A DNA stretch of 42,309 bases from the NCBI GenBank assembly GCA_035472475.1, contig DATIPA010000168.1, positions 1-42,309 of the forward strand, given 5' to 3'. The notes below the pieces were generated by a model. That model worked only from the letters and a program-made list of their open reading frames with translations, had not been told where the DNA came from and made no database searches. Positions 23,296 to 31,764 of this stretch are shown here, piece by piece (positions within the stretch are counted from its first letter, which is position 1; every line of letters starts with the position of its first letter). Source of the stretch: JAFAXD01 sp035472475 (GTDB lineage: Bacteria > Pseudomonadota > Alphaproteobacteria > Rhizobiales > Xanthobacteraceae). The position numbers and the translations under genes are program-made.

Positions 23296-24477
23296 TCATG
23301 CGGCCTCTTCGCGGTGCACGTCATGCACGACAATGCCGGAGCCGGGCGGCGGCATGGTCAGCCATTCCTTGCGCTTGAGCGTGCGTTTGGTGTCTTCGTA
23401 ACCGCTTTGCCAGTGCTCGCGCATCGAGGTGCCGGAAAATTCGTAGTCCTTGGCGTGACCCTCGTAGGCTTTCTGCTGATAGATGATGTGCAGAATCGAG
23501 ACTTCGGGAAGATCCGAGAGTTCCTGCTTCAGCCGCCGTTCATCCTCGCTCAGCGCGGCGTCCGGAACCTTGGCCAAGGCCTGATAGCAAAGCGTTTTCC
23601 ATTTCTGCAGCCGGCGAAAGACGTCGGTGTTGTAGCGCGTGCGCGAGGAATACATGATGTCCTTGTGGCGGCCCATGACGTCCTGAATGTCGCGCGGTAG
23701 ATCGCCGCGCGCGCTGAATAGGTCGACCTGGAACACCAACGTGTTGATGCGATCCTCCAGATCGAGCAGATGCTGGAGCGGCGTGTTCGACACGAGTCCG
23801 CCGTCCCAATAGTGATCGGTCCCGATCTTCATCATCGGCAAGGCGGGCGGCAGCGCGCCGCTGGCCATGACGTGCTCGGGCTCGATCGGTTCGCGCGCGT
23901 TGTCGAAATAAACAAAATTGCCGGTGAGCACGTTGACGGCCCCGACCGCGAAGCGGATCGCCTGGCTGTTGATAATCGAGAAATCGACGAGCGTGCGCAG
24001 CGTTTCCCGCAGCGGTCCGTTGTCGTAGTAGCTGGTCGCGGTCCGTGCCCCGGCGAAGCTCAGCCACGGACTTGGAACGCGCGGCTCGAAGAACCCGGGC
24101 TGTCCGCCGATCATGGTCATCCACGAACTGGTCGCGTTGCGGGCCTTGCGAAAGACGTCGCCGTCCGGCGTGAACGGCCAGATTTTCCGGTCGGTGATCA
24201 GCTGCCAGAATGTTTGCAGGCGGCTCAATCGTTGGTCGGGTACGTTGCCGGCAATGATCGCCGCATTGATGGCGCCAATCGAAACACCCGAAACCCAATC
24301 CGGTTCGATGCCGCTTTCATGCAGCGCCTGATAGACGCCGGCCTGATAGGCCCCGAGCGCGCCGCCGCCCTGCAGCACCAACGCGACGCGGTCGCAGCCT
24401 TCCGGCCGCCATCCATGGAACAAAGGTTCGACCTGCGCGGCGGGCGGCTCGAGGCGGGGCACCGACATGTCATTCAT
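23296..24477 (-). CDS. Patatin-like phospholipase with C-terminal DUF3734
   Basis: Probable lipid acyl hydrolase, 393 residues. The patatin domain shows the glycine-rich oxyanion motif GGGALGAYQAG (37-47), the nucleophile motif GVSIG (S66), and the dyad aspartate in YWDGGLVSN (D225). The C-terminal third (GRHKDIMYSSRTRYNTD onward) matches DUF3734, often fused to rhizobial patatins and linked to polyhydroxyalkanoate or membrane lipid turnover. The ATG at 24477 follows an AAGG; the longer frame from 24579 has low-complexity upstream sequence and is less likely. No signal peptide is seen, so it is cytoplasmic or membrane-peripheral. Confidence 0.92.
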   Translation of the reverse strand: MNDMSVPRLEPPAAQVEPLFHGWRPEGCDRVALVLQGGGALGAYQAGVYQALHESGIEPDWVSGVSIGAINAAIIAGNVPDQRLSRLQTFWQLITDRKIWPFTPDGDVFRKARNATSSWMTMIGGQPGFFEPRVPSPWLSFAGARTATSYYDNGPLRETLRTLVDFSIINSQAIRFAVGAVNVLTGNFVYFDNAREPIEPEHVMASGALPPALPMMKIGTDHYWDGGLVSNTPLQHLLDLEDRINTLVFQVDLFSARGDLPRDIQDVMGRHKDIMYSSRTRYNTDVFRRLQKWKTLCYQALAKVPDAALSEDERRLKQELSDLPEVSILHIIYQQKAYEGHAKDYEFSGTSMREHWQSGYEDTKRTLKRKEWLTMPPPGSGIVVHDVHREEAA

Positions 24478-24868
24478 GTTCCGAGACCTTGAAAAATATG
24501 GCGAAAGTCCCGGCAACTGTTGGGGAGGCCGATGACGAGCGAATGACATGGCGCCGCCACACTGGGCGCGCGGCTCCAAGATTTCCGCGCTTTTGCCAAT
24601 GGCGCCGAGGGGCTCGTCCGGTGGGCAGGCGCGGCCCCCTCGTCGGGGGGCTTGGCTCGGGGGCCTTTGAACCGCACCGGAACCTCTTTCCTGCGCCGCC
24701 AGCTATGTTACTCTTGTACCAGGGGCTTTGACGTTCCGCCTCCCGGGTAGGAGGTCGGCGGAGTGACTGAGGCCGTGGGCCGACGCTTTCCCCGAACGTG
24801 AATGTCCAGCCGAGCCGCCGAGCCGCGAGGGCTCGCAGCGAAGCAACCGCGGGGATAGGAGTTTCCCG
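24478..24868 (+). promoter_or_regulatory. Intergenic region with structured leader of the cold-shock gene
   Basis: This 391-base gap holds no protein gene I can support. The half nearer the cold-shock gene can fold: CCTCC/GGAGG (24739-24743/24750-24754, extendable by CCG/CGG) and CGAGCC/GGCTCG (24819-24824/24830-24835) are clear hairpins. The ribosome site AGGAG (24857-24861) follows. Long structured 5' leaders are usual for cold-shock genes, where folding controls translation with temperature. The transcription start was not identified. Confidence 0.4.
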
Positions 24869-25084
24869 ATGGCAATGGGTGGTACGGTCAAGTTTTTCAA
24901 CGGCGAGCGGGGCTACGGCTTCATCAAACCAGACGACGGCGGGCGCGATGTGTTTGTGCACATCACGGCAGTCGAGCGCGCCGGTCTGAAGTCGTTGAAC
25001 GAGGGCCAGCGCATCACCTTCGATGTCGAACCCGACAAGAAGGGCAAAGGGCCCAAAGCCGTCAATCTCGTGGTCACGGGCTGA
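24869..25084 (+). CDS. Cold-shock protein, CspA family
   Basis: A 71-residue single cold-shock domain that binds single-stranded RNA and DNA and acts as an RNA chaperone. RNP1 is present as GYGFIKP (near 16-22) and RNP2 as VFVHI (near 29-33); the N-terminus GTVKFFNGERG matches the family, with Glu-Arg where many have Thr-Lys. AGGAG lies seven bases before the ATG. It is monocistronic: a long structured leader precedes it and a hairpin follows before the convergent outer membrane gene. Confidence 0.95.
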   Translation: MAMGGTVKFFNGERGYGFIKPDDGGRDVFVHITAVERAGLKSLNEGQRITFDVEPDKKGKGPKAVNLVVTG

Positions 25085-25168
25085 CCGCGGGCAAGGCCGG
25101 GTGAAAGTCGCACGGCGGCCCCGTCGTTTGCCGCGAGCGAGAATCGCGACTGTTCCTGAAAAGCAAAG

Positions 25169-25191
25169 GCCCCGGACCTCAGGTCCAGGGC
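25169..25191. terminator. Hairpin between csp and omp genes
   Basis: GCCC-C-GGACC, loop TCA, GGTCC-A-GGGC, with one mismatch. On the minus strand it is followed by CTTTGCTTTTC, so it fits an intrinsic terminator for the outer membrane protein gene; on the plus strand the following T content is low but it may also stop the cold-shock transcript. Confidence 0.6.
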
Positions 25192-25235
25192 TTGATGTAT
25201 TGGTGCTGCCGCGGTAGCACGTCGTCGCTCCTGCA

Positions 25236-25883
25236 TCAGAAGTGCACGTTCACGCCACCGCGCAGGATGCTCGCATTTGAGCTCACGTTCGTCACCGGAA
25301 GATTGCAGGTGTTGCAGTTGAAATCGCCGAGGTTGACGTAGAGGTACTCGGCCTTCACCGTGACGTTCTGCACGATCCCGTATTCGACGCCGGCCCCGAG
25401 CGTCCAGCCCGCGTTGGTCGTGCTCGATGTGCCGAGGTTGCTCTGCGCTTGGAAATTCCCAAACGCCAAACCGCCGGTGACATAGGGCAACCAACGGTCG
25501 ATCGCGTAGCCCAACCGGCCGCGCACCGTACCGAGCCACTTGTCAGTGGTCTGGCAGGCGAACGTGCAGATGCCGCCGCCCTGGATGTTGGCCCAGTCGA
25601 GATCGCCCTCGACGCCGGCCACGATCTGACCGAATTGCCGGTTGTAGCCGACCGTGCCGCCGATCATGCCGCCCGATGTGTTGAAGCTCGAAAACCCGCT
25701 CCAGGTTGAGCTGCCCCAGGCGCCGCCGCCGTTGACGCCGACGTAGAAGCCGGTCCAGTTGTAGTAGGGCAGCACGTAGGGCGCCGGTGCGTAGGGGCTC
25801 GGACGCAGGTCGGCGCCGGCCGCCACACCGTTGAAGCCTGCCAGCACGGCGACGCCAACGCTCATCAACAAAATGCGCTTCAT
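25236..25883 (-). CDS. Outer membrane beta-barrel protein, Omp25/31 type
   Basis: An eight-strand outer membrane protein of 215 residues. The start at 25883 follows AAGGAGG/GGGAG, and the frame from 25916 is rejected. The signal peptide MKRILLMSVGVAVLAGFNG ends near AAGA. The mature part has the rhizobial Omp25/31 pattern: PYYNWTGFYVGVNGGGAWG at the first strand, GGTVGYNRQFGQIVAGVEGDLDW (parts: GYNRQ, GVEGD), TVRGRLGYAID, GAGVEYGI and the ending VNVHF with terminal Phe for BAM-dependent insertion. Two cysteine pairs (ICTFAC, FNCNTC) are unusual for the family and may form disulfides in loops. Confidence 0.93.
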   Translation of the reverse strand: MKRILLMSVGVAVLAGFNGVAAGADLRPSPYAPAPYVLPYYNWTGFYVGVNGGGAWGSSTWSGFSSFNTSGGMIGGTVGYNRQFGQIVAGVEGDLDWANIQGGGICTFACQTTDKWLGTVRGRLGYAIDRWLPYVTGGLAFGNFQAQSNLGTSSTTNAGWTLGAGVEYGIVQNVTVKAEYLYVNLGDFNCNTCNLPVTNVSSNASILRGGVNVHF

Positions 25884-26061
25884 TGCTCCCATCCTCCTTA
25901 GCTCGTGCGCACACACTATTCGTGAATTGTGGTGACTCTGGTTAAGAGAGAGATGTTGCGAATTAAGCTTAGTATTGATGGTTGACGAAGCGTTTATTTT
26001 GCAGCTGATCGCGTGCCCTGCGGCTGGCGGCGGTTTCTGAATACTGTGTTAGAAGCGTCAT

Positions 26062-26838
26062 ATGCAGGCAGCCTTGCCATCCACGGATCGCGTCGCGCTG
26101 GTGACCGGCGGGGCGCGCCGCATCGGCGCGGCGATCGTGCGTAGCTTGGCGCAGTCGGGCTACGCGGTTGCGATCCACGCGAACCGTTCCGTCGTTGAGG
26201 CAGAGGCACTCTGCGCCGAGATCGGCGCGGCGGGGGGCCGTGCCGCCGTGATCGCTGCCGATCTCGCTGATCGGGACGCCGTTGGACGCTTGGTCGGTGC
26301 GGCGGTCGCCGCAATGGGTCCGCTCACGCTACTCGTCAACAACGCGGGTGAGTTTGAGACCGATGTGTTCGGGGCGCTTGACCGCAGGCGCGTCGAACGC
26401 CAGTTCGCCATCAATTTATGGGCGCCGCTGTTCCTGGCGCAGGCCTTCGCGGCGCAAACGCGGCGTCGTGACGATGCGTCGATCATCAATATTCTCGACC
26501 AGCGGGTGTTTCGGCCGACACCGCGCTTCTTCTCCTACACGCTCAGCAAGAGCGCGCTCCACACCGCCACCACGACGCTCGCGCAGGCACTGGCGCCGCA
26601 CATTCGGGTCAACGGCGTGGCGCCGGGGCCCACGCTGCCGAGCCCGCGACAGGATGCCGAATCCTTCGCCCGACAGGCGCAACTGGTGCCCCTAGGGCGC
26701 GGTCCAAGTCCCGAAGACGTCGCCGCGGCGGTGCGCTACCTCGCGCAGGCTGGCAGCGTGACAGGCGTTACCATTGCGGTCGATGGCGGCCAGCACATTG
26801 CCTGGCAGACGCCGGATGCTGCCGGGGTGGACGAATAG
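26062..26838 (+). CDS. SDR oxidoreductase, pteridine-reductase-like
   Basis: Rossmann-fold NADPH-dependent reductase of 258 residues. The cofactor motif is TGGARRIG (15-22), with the Arg-Arg pair typical of NADPH-binding pteridine reductases, followed by NNAG. The active site shows YTLSK (Tyr and Lys), but the usual catalytic Ser is replaced by Asp in NILDQR, 13 residues before the Tyr, as in PTR1 and FolM. This points to reduction of dihydropterin or dihydromonapterin. It lies 61 bases upstream of uvrC in the same direction, a common neighbourhood in Rhizobiales. The exact substrate is inferred. Confidence 0.85.
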   Translation: MQAALPSTDRVALVTGGARRIGAAIVRSLAQSGYAVAIHANRSVVEAEALCAEIGAAGGRAAVIAADLADRDAVGRLVGAAVAAMGPLTLLVNNAGEFETDVFGALDRRRVERQFAINLWAPLFLAQAFAAQTRRRDDASIINILDQRVFRPTPRFFSYTLSKSALHTATTTLAQALAPHIRVNGVAPGPTLPSPRQDAESFARQAQLVPLGRGPSPEDVAAAVRYLAQAGSVTGVTIAVDGGQHIAWQTPDAAGVDE

Positions 26839-26899
26839 GCCTTCCACGGCCGCGTCACCTACTCTACGACGCAAGGCCGCGAAGCATTACATTTGCCGC

Positions 26900-28891
26900 A
26901 TGAGCGACCCGAAGAAAAACATCGAGCCGGTAATCGAGCCCGACGCCGACGAGGACGACGCGGAACAAGCGCTGCCGGAGTCGGAGTTTGTCGTCGAGGC
27001 TGCCGATGATCAGAGCCTCGCCGCCGGGCGCGACGCGATCACCCGGTTCGCCAAGCTCGCGCCCGAGACGCCGGGGGTTTACCGGATGATCGGCGCGACC
27101 GGCGACGTGCTCTATGTCGGGAAGGCAAAGAACATCAAGAAGCGCATCATCGCGTATGCGCGGCCGACCGGGCATGTCTCGCGCATCGAGCGCATGATCG
27201 CGGCAACCGCGACGATCGAGTTCGTGTCGACCGCGACCGAGACCGAGGCGTTGTTGCTCGAGGCCAACCTGATCAAGCGCCTGCGGCCCCGCTTCAATGT
27301 GCTGCTGCGCGACGACAAGTCGTTCCCCTACATTCTGCTGACCGGCGATCACGTCTCGCCGCAGATTTCCAAGCACCGCGGGGCGCGCTCCCGCAAGGGC
27401 GACTACTACGGCCCGTTTGCGTCGGTGTGGGCCGTCAACCGCACCATCACCGCATTGGAGCGGGCGTTCCTGATCCGCTCATGCAGCGATGCGGTCTACG
27501 AGAGCCGAACGCGACCCTGCCTGCTCCATCAGATCAAGCGCTGCTCCGCTCCGTGCACCGGCGAGGTCTCGCACGCCGATTATGCCGCATTGGTTGGCGA
27601 AGCCCGCGCATTTCTGTCAGGGCGCAGCCAAGCGGTACGCGAGCAACTCGGCGTCGAGATGGATCAGGCCGCAAACGCGCTCGACTTCGAACGCGCCGCA
27701 GTCTTGCGCGATCGCTTGGCCGCGCTCTCAGCAATCCAATCGCAGCAGGGCGTCAACCTGCGCGGGGTCGACGAGGCTGACGTGTTTGCTGCCCATCAGG
27801 ACGGCGGCTTCACCTGCATCGAAGTGTTCTTCTTTAGGGCCGGGCAGAACTGGGGTAACCGCGCGTACTTTCCGAGAGCCGATCGCTCGCTCGGACCAGC
27901 CGAAGTGCTGGGTGAATTTCTGGCGCAATTCTACGACGACAAGCCTTGCCCGCGCTGCATCTTGCTCTCCCACGAGATCGCGGAACGCGAGCTTTTGGCC
28001 GAGGCGCTGGCGATCAAGGAGGGCCATAAGGTCGCGATTGGCGTCCCGCGTCGTGGCGAGCGCAAGCTCGTGCTCGATCAAGCGGTCGCCAATGCGCGCG
28101 AGGCGCTCGGGCGCAAGCTTGCCGACACCGCATCTCAGCAACGCTTGTTGGCTGGGCTCGCGGCCGCGTTCGGCCTTCCCAAGCCGCCGCAACGCATAGA
28201 GGTCTATGACAACAGCCACATTCAGGGCACCAACGCGGTCGGCGCGATGATCGTTGCAGGCCCGGAAGGATTTCGCAAAAACCAGTATCGCAAGTTCAAC
28301 ATCCGCTCACCGGATCAATCGCCGGGCGATGATTTTGCGATGATGCGGGAGGTGCTCGGCCGCCGGTTCAAGCGCCTGGTCAATGAAACCCCGGACCCGA
28401 AGGCCCCGCCGGCTTCGGACGAGGACGCGTTGCCGCCGTGGCCGGACCTCGTGATCGTCGACGGGGGCGAGGGGCAGCTGACGGCCGCGCGCGAGGCGCT
28501 CGCGGTGCTCGGCGTCGACGAGGTCGCGCTGGTCGCAATCGCCAAGGGCCCGGATCGCGACGCCGGGCGCGAGACATTCCATCAGCCGGGTCGCAAGCCG
28601 TTTCGATTGCCGCCCCGCGACCCGGTGCTCTATTTCATTCAGCGCCTGCGCGACGAGGCGCACCGGTTTGCCGTAGGATCACACCGCGCGCGCCGCAGAA
28701 TCGATATCAGGGAGGCCGGCTTGCAGGAAATCCCCGGCGTCGGCCCGCACCGCAAGCGGGCGCTGCTGCGACATTTTGGAACGCTCAAAGCAATCGAACG
28801 GGCGTCCGCCGGGGATCTGATGCAGGTTAGCGGGATCAGCGCCGATATGGCGCGCCGCATCTACGATTACTTCCACGAGGCGGGACGGTGA
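26900..28891 (+). CDS. uvrC: Excinuclease ABC subunit C
   Basis: Nucleotide excision repair endonuclease that cuts on both sides of a lesion marked by UvrAB. The 663-residue protein begins with an acidic, disordered ~50-residue extension (PDADEDDAEQALPESE), then the GIY-YIG nuclease for the 3' cut (GVYRMI...VLYVGKAKNIKKR), a UVR domain for UvrB contact (ALDFERAAVLRDRL), the UvrC homology/RNaseH-like domain for the 5' cut (EVYDNSHIQGTNAVGAMI, DLVIVDGGEGQL) and a tandem helix-hairpin-helix (LQEIPGVGPHRKRALLRHFG). The start at 26900 (MSDPKKN) replaces the longer frame from 26774, which overlaps the SDR gene. It is coupled to pgsA by a GTGA overlap or short gap. Confidence 0.96.
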   Translation: MSDPKKNIEPVIEPDADEDDAEQALPESEFVVEAADDQSLAAGRDAITRFAKLAPETPGVYRMIGATGDVLYVGKAKNIKKRIIAYARPTGHVSRIERMIAATATIEFVSTATETEALLLEANLIKRLRPRFNVLLRDDKSFPYILLTGDHVSPQISKHRGARSRKGDYYGPFASVWAVNRTITALERAFLIRSCSDAVYESRTRPCLLHQIKRCSAPCTGEVSHADYAALVGEARAFLSGRSQAVREQLGVEMDQAANALDFERAAVLRDRLAALSAIQSQQGVNLRGVDEADVFAAHQDGGFTCIEVFFFRAGQNWGNRAYFPRADRSLGPAEVLGEFLAQFYDDKPCPRCILLSHEIAERELLAEALAIKEGHKVAIGVPRRGERKLVLDQAVANAREALGRKLADTASQQRLLAGLAAAFGLPKPPQRIEVYDNSHIQGTNAVGAMIVAGPEGFRKNQYRKFNIRSPDQSPGDDFAMMREVLGRRFKRLVNETPDPKAPPASDEDALPPWPDLVIVDGGEGQLTAAREALAVLGVDEVALVAIAKGPDRDAGRETFHQPGRKPFRLPPRDPVLYFIQRLRDEAHRFAVGSHRARRRIDIREAGLQEIPGVGPHRKRALLRHFGTLKAIERASAGDLMQVSGISADMARRIYDYFHEAGR

Positions 28892-28971
28892 GCCCGCGCG
28901 AGCAGATATCAGTCATGACCGGAGCCGGGAAGGGGGTGTCGTCGGCCGCGTCGGGCGACTATGCTGCCGCC

Positions 28972-29601
28972 ATGGACGGCACCACTACGCGGCGGCTTCC
29001 AGCGCGTTCATTGACGCTGCCGAATGCTTTGACCTATGCGCGCATCGCGGCTGTGCCCGCGGTCGTAGCCTGCATGTATTGGCAAGACGTTCTGCAGGGC
29101 GGGCTGTGGCTGCGGTGGGCTGCGCTCGCGATCTTCATTGCGGCGGGCGTGACGGACATTCTCGACGGCTATTTCGCCCGGGTCTGGGACCAGCAATCGA
29201 GCTTCGGACGCATGCTCGATCCGATCGCTGACAAGCTCCTGGTAGCGTCTTGCCTGCTGATGCTGGCCGCGGACGGCACCATCCGAGGGTGGTCGCTATG
29301 GGCCGCAATCGTCATCCTCTGCCGTGAAATCCTGGTGTCCGGACTGCGCGAATACCTGGCCGAACTGCGGGTTGGCGTGCCGGTGACGACGCTTGCGAAG
29401 TGGAAGACGACCGCTCAACTGGTGGCGATCGGGTTTCTGCTCGCGGGCGAGGCCGGCGATATGGTCGTGACATCGATCGTTGGCGTGCCGGGCCTTTACG
29501 TGACCGGTGTCGGCCTCGGCCTGCTCTGGATTTCGGCGCTGGTGACGCTTTACACCGGCTACGACTATTTCAAGGCCGGCGTCCGGCATCTGGTTGACTA
29601 G
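28972..29601 (+). CDS. pgsA: CDP-diacylglycerol--glycerol-3-phosphate 3-phosphatidyltransferase
   Basis: Inner membrane enzyme that makes phosphatidylglycerophosphate, the precursor of phosphatidylglycerol and cardiolipin. The CDP-alcohol phosphotransferase motif DG-x2-AR-x8-G-x3-D-x3-D is visible as DGYFAR...GRMLDPIADK. Hydrophobic segments are spread along the protein, as expected for six membrane helices. The start at ATG 28972 gives 209 residues, the usual PgsA length; GTG 28888 (overlapping the uvrC stop) and ATG 28915 are alternatives that would add a Gly/Ser/Ala-rich extension, and none has a good ribosome site. It sits in the uvrC-pgsA-moaD-moaE run typical of alphaproteobacteria. Confidence 0.94.
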   Translation: MDGTTTRRLPARSLTLPNALTYARIAAVPAVVACMYWQDVLQGGLWLRWAALAIFIAAGVTDILDGYFARVWDQQSSFGRMLDPIADKLLVASCLLMLAADGTIRGWSLWAAIVILCREILVSGLREYLAELRVGVPVTTLAKWKTTAQLVAIGFLLAGEAGDMVVTSIVGVPGLYVTGVGLGLLWISALVTLYTGYDYFKAGVRHLVD

Positions 29602-29669
29602 TGCCGCCGATTTGCAGCGTGGGCTCGAACGCTGTCGCTGACAGCAGCCAATAGGATCTGAACCCTGCA

Positions 29670-29927
29670 ATGAGCGTGAAGCTCCTCTATTTCGCCTGGG
29701 TGCGCGAGCGGATCGGCAAGCCGGATGAGGTGGTTGAGCCGCCGGCCAGCGTCCGCACGGTCGCCGATCTCGTCGCGTGGCTCGTGCAGCGTGGTGATGA
29801 ATACGCCTACGCGTTTGAAAATCCCAAGGTGATCCGGGCCGCGATCGACCGCTCGCATGCGCGGCCCGACGCCACGCTCATGGGCGCGCGCGAGATCGCT
29901 TTCTTCCCGCCGATGACGGGGGGCTGA
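29670..29927 (+). CDS. moaD: Molybdopterin synthase sulfur carrier subunit MoaD
   Basis: Ubiquitin-fold sulfur carrier of 85 residues that donates sulfur as a C-terminal thiocarboxylate for dithiolene formation in molybdopterin. The protein begins VKLLYFAWVRERIG and ends FFPPMTGG, with the required terminal Gly-Gly. The stop shares a base with the moaE start (TGATG), so the two subunits are made together. The molybdenum hydroxylase at 13.7-17.9 kb would use the cofactor. Confidence 0.96.
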   Translation: MSVKLLYFAWVRERIGKPDEVVEPPASVRTVADLVAWLVQRGDEYAYAFENPKVIRAAIDRSHARPDATLMGAREIAFFPPMTGG

Positions 29928-30388
29928 TGCGCACGGTCCGCCTGCAGCGCGAGGACTTCGACGCTGGCGCGGAGCAGACCAGTCTTGCGCGTGGCCGCTC
30001 CGATGTCGGCGCGGTTATGTGTTTTACCGGTATCTGCCGCGGCGACGGCATTTCGGCGATGACGCTCGAGCACTATCCCGGGATGGCGGAAGCCGAGATT
30101 GCGCGGCATGTCGAGGAGGCGGAGCGGCGCTGGCCGTTGCTCGGCGTGACCGTCATTCATCGCTTCGGGCGGCTTGTCCCCGGTGACAACATTGTGCTCG
30201 TTGCGACCGCCTCGGCGCATCGCGGCGATGCGTTCGCGGCCGCCGAATTCCTGATGGATTACCTCAAGACGCAGGCGCCGTTCTGGAAGCGTGAGGAGCG
30301 CGGCGGCGAAGTGTCCTGGGTCAAGGCGAAGGGGGCTGACGATGCGGCAGCAGCGCGCTGGAAGCGTCGCGCGGACGCTGCGGAATAG
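29927..30388 (+). CDS. moaE: Molybdopterin synthase catalytic subunit MoaE
   Basis: Large subunit that transfers sulfur from MoaD to cyclic pyranopterin monophosphate to give molybdopterin. The 153-residue protein shows GAVMCFTGICRGD near residue 27, LEHYPGMAEAEI, VTVIHRFGRLVPGDNIVLVATAS-type core (parts: HRFGRL and VLVATAS), HRGDAFAA and the lysine-bearing DYLKTQAPFWKRE active-site segment. Length is normal. It is translationally coupled to moaD and followed after 15 bases by an unrelated binding protein gene. Confidence 0.96.
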   Translation: MRTVRLQREDFDAGAEQTSLARGRSDVGAVMCFTGICRGDGISAMTLEHYPGMAEAEIARHVEEAERRWPLLGVTVIHRFGRLVPGDNIVLVATASAHRGDAFAAAEFLMDYLKTQAPFWKREERGGEVSWVKAKGADDAAAARWKRRADAAE

Positions 30389-30403
30389 CGGAGGCATGTT
30401 GCG

Positions 30404-31438
30404 ATGCGTGCGCTGACAGTTCTGACTGCGGAACAGCCGGACCTGTCGGGTCAGCGGATCGACCCGCGCGCTCGCGTTCTGACCGCCCTGACGTTGTTGT
30501 TATTGTTCGCAGCGCCGGCCGCTGCGCAGGAATGGCCTGCGCGCCCAGTGACCATGATCGTGCCATATGCGGCCGGCGGCCCGGTCGACACGCTCGGACG
30601 CATTCTCGGGGCGGGCCTCGGCGAGGTGCTCGGCCAGCAGATCACAATCGAAAACGTCGGCGGCGCCGGCGGCATGACCGGCGCGAGCCGGGTCGCCAAG
30701 GCAGAGCCCGACGGCTACACCTTCCTGATGGGCAGCAGCGCGGTGCTGGCGATCAACCAGACGCTCTACAAGCGCCCGCTCTATGACGCGACGAGTGATT
30801 TTGCTCCGGTTGCGCTCGTTACCGATTCGGCGCGTGTGCTGATCACCCGCAAGGATTTTCCTGCCGACAACTTCCTGGAGTTCGTCGCCTATGCGAAAGC
30901 CAATGCGCCGAAGATGCAGTACGGCAGTGCCGGCGCAGGTTCCGGAGCGCAGGTGTGCGCGCTCCTCCTCGACCAGGCCATGGGCACCAAGATCACCCAC
31001 GTGCCTTATCGCGGCACGGCGCCGGCGATGCAGGACATGATCGGGGGTCGCATCGACTACATCTGTGAGCAGATTTCGACCGCGCTCCCGCAGATCCAGG
31101 GAAAATCGGTGAAGGCGCTGGCGACACTCAGCCTGGAGCGTGTTCCCGGGCTCGAGCAGCTCCCGACGGCCGATGAACTCGGCTTCAAAGGGCTCGACTG
31201 CGGTTCTTGGGGAGCGTTTGTGTTTCCCAAGGGTACGCCGGAGCCCATCGTGCGCAAGCTCGCCAAGGCCGCAAACGACACCGTCGAGACGCCTGTGGTG
31301 CGTAAACGGCTCAACGAGGTTGGCGTGACGGTGCCGTCCGCCGAGCGCCGCACGCCCGAGTATCTCGCCAAATTCATTCCGAGCGAGATTGCACGCTGGG
31401 CCGGCCCGATCCGCGCCAGCGGGGAGACGGCGGACTAA
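30404..31438 (+). CDS. TctC/Bug-type solute-binding protein
   Basis: Periplasmic substrate receptor of the tripartite tricarboxylate transporter class (Bug family), which usually binds carboxylates. The 344-residue protein has a long polar n-region (about 26 residues) before the hydrophobic signal core ALTLLLLFAAPAAAQ. The mature part opens with WPARPVTMIVPYAAGGPVDTLGR, the standard Bug ligand loop, followed by VENVGGAGG and the second-domain YGSAGAGSGAQ. GGAGG nine bases before the ATG supports the start. There is no TctA or TctB gene beside it, so it is an orphan receptor that may use membrane components encoded elsewhere or act in sensing. Confidence 0.92.
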   Translation: MRALTVLTAEQPDLSGQRIDPRARVLTALTLLLLFAAPAAAQEWPARPVTMIVPYAAGGPVDTLGRILGAGLGEVLGQQITIENVGGAGGMTGASRVAKAEPDGYTFLMGSSAVLAINQTLYKRPLYDATSDFAPVALVTDSARVLITRKDFPADNFLEFVAYAKANAPKMQYGSAGAGSGAQVCALLLDQAMGTKITHVPYRGTAPAMQDMIGGRIDYICEQISTALPQIQGKSVKALATLSLERVPGLEQLPTADELGFKGLDCGSWGAFVFPKGTPEPIVRKLAKAANDTVETPVVRKRLNEVGVTVPSAERRTPEYLAKFIPSEIARWAGPIRASGETAD

Positions 31439-31452
31439 GAGGAGAGACCGTG

Positions 31453-31659
31453 ATGGACGAGGAGGTCCTCAATACCAGCTTGCGTCGGTTCCTGAAGAAA
31501 GTCGGCATCACCGCGCAGCGCGAAATCGAAAGGGCCGTGCGTGACGGCGTTGCCAGTGGCAAGCTCAAGGGCGACGAAGCGCTGCCGGCCAAGGCGACGT
31601 TCAATATCGAGGGCGTCAACCTCAAGTTCGAGGTGGCTGGCGATGTCGAGTTGACGTAA
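31453..31659 (+). CDS. DUF6494 family small protein
   Basis: A 68-residue acidic-basic mixed protein (MDEEVLNTSLRRFLKKVG, then GITAQREIERAV) that resembles the DUF6494 family. GGAG eight bases before the ATG at 31453 sets the start; the GTG three bases upstream is not needed. There is no signal peptide or membrane helix; the N-terminal half is helical and the C-terminal half looks like a beta hairpin (KATFNIEGVNLKFEVAGDVEL). It follows the binding protein gene by 14 bases, so it is probably cotranscribed. The function is unknown. Confidence 0.75.
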   Translation: MDEEVLNTSLRRFLKKVGITAQREIERAVRDGVASGKLKGDEALPAKATFNIEGVNLKFEVAGDVELT

Positions 31660-31764
31660 ACCGTCAAATCTGCGCGCGTCCCGCGCCACTACCTCACGAG
31701 AAAAGGATTTGGAAGTGCGCGTGTCTCGCGAATTTAAGCTCTATTCTCTGTATTTGTCACCGGT

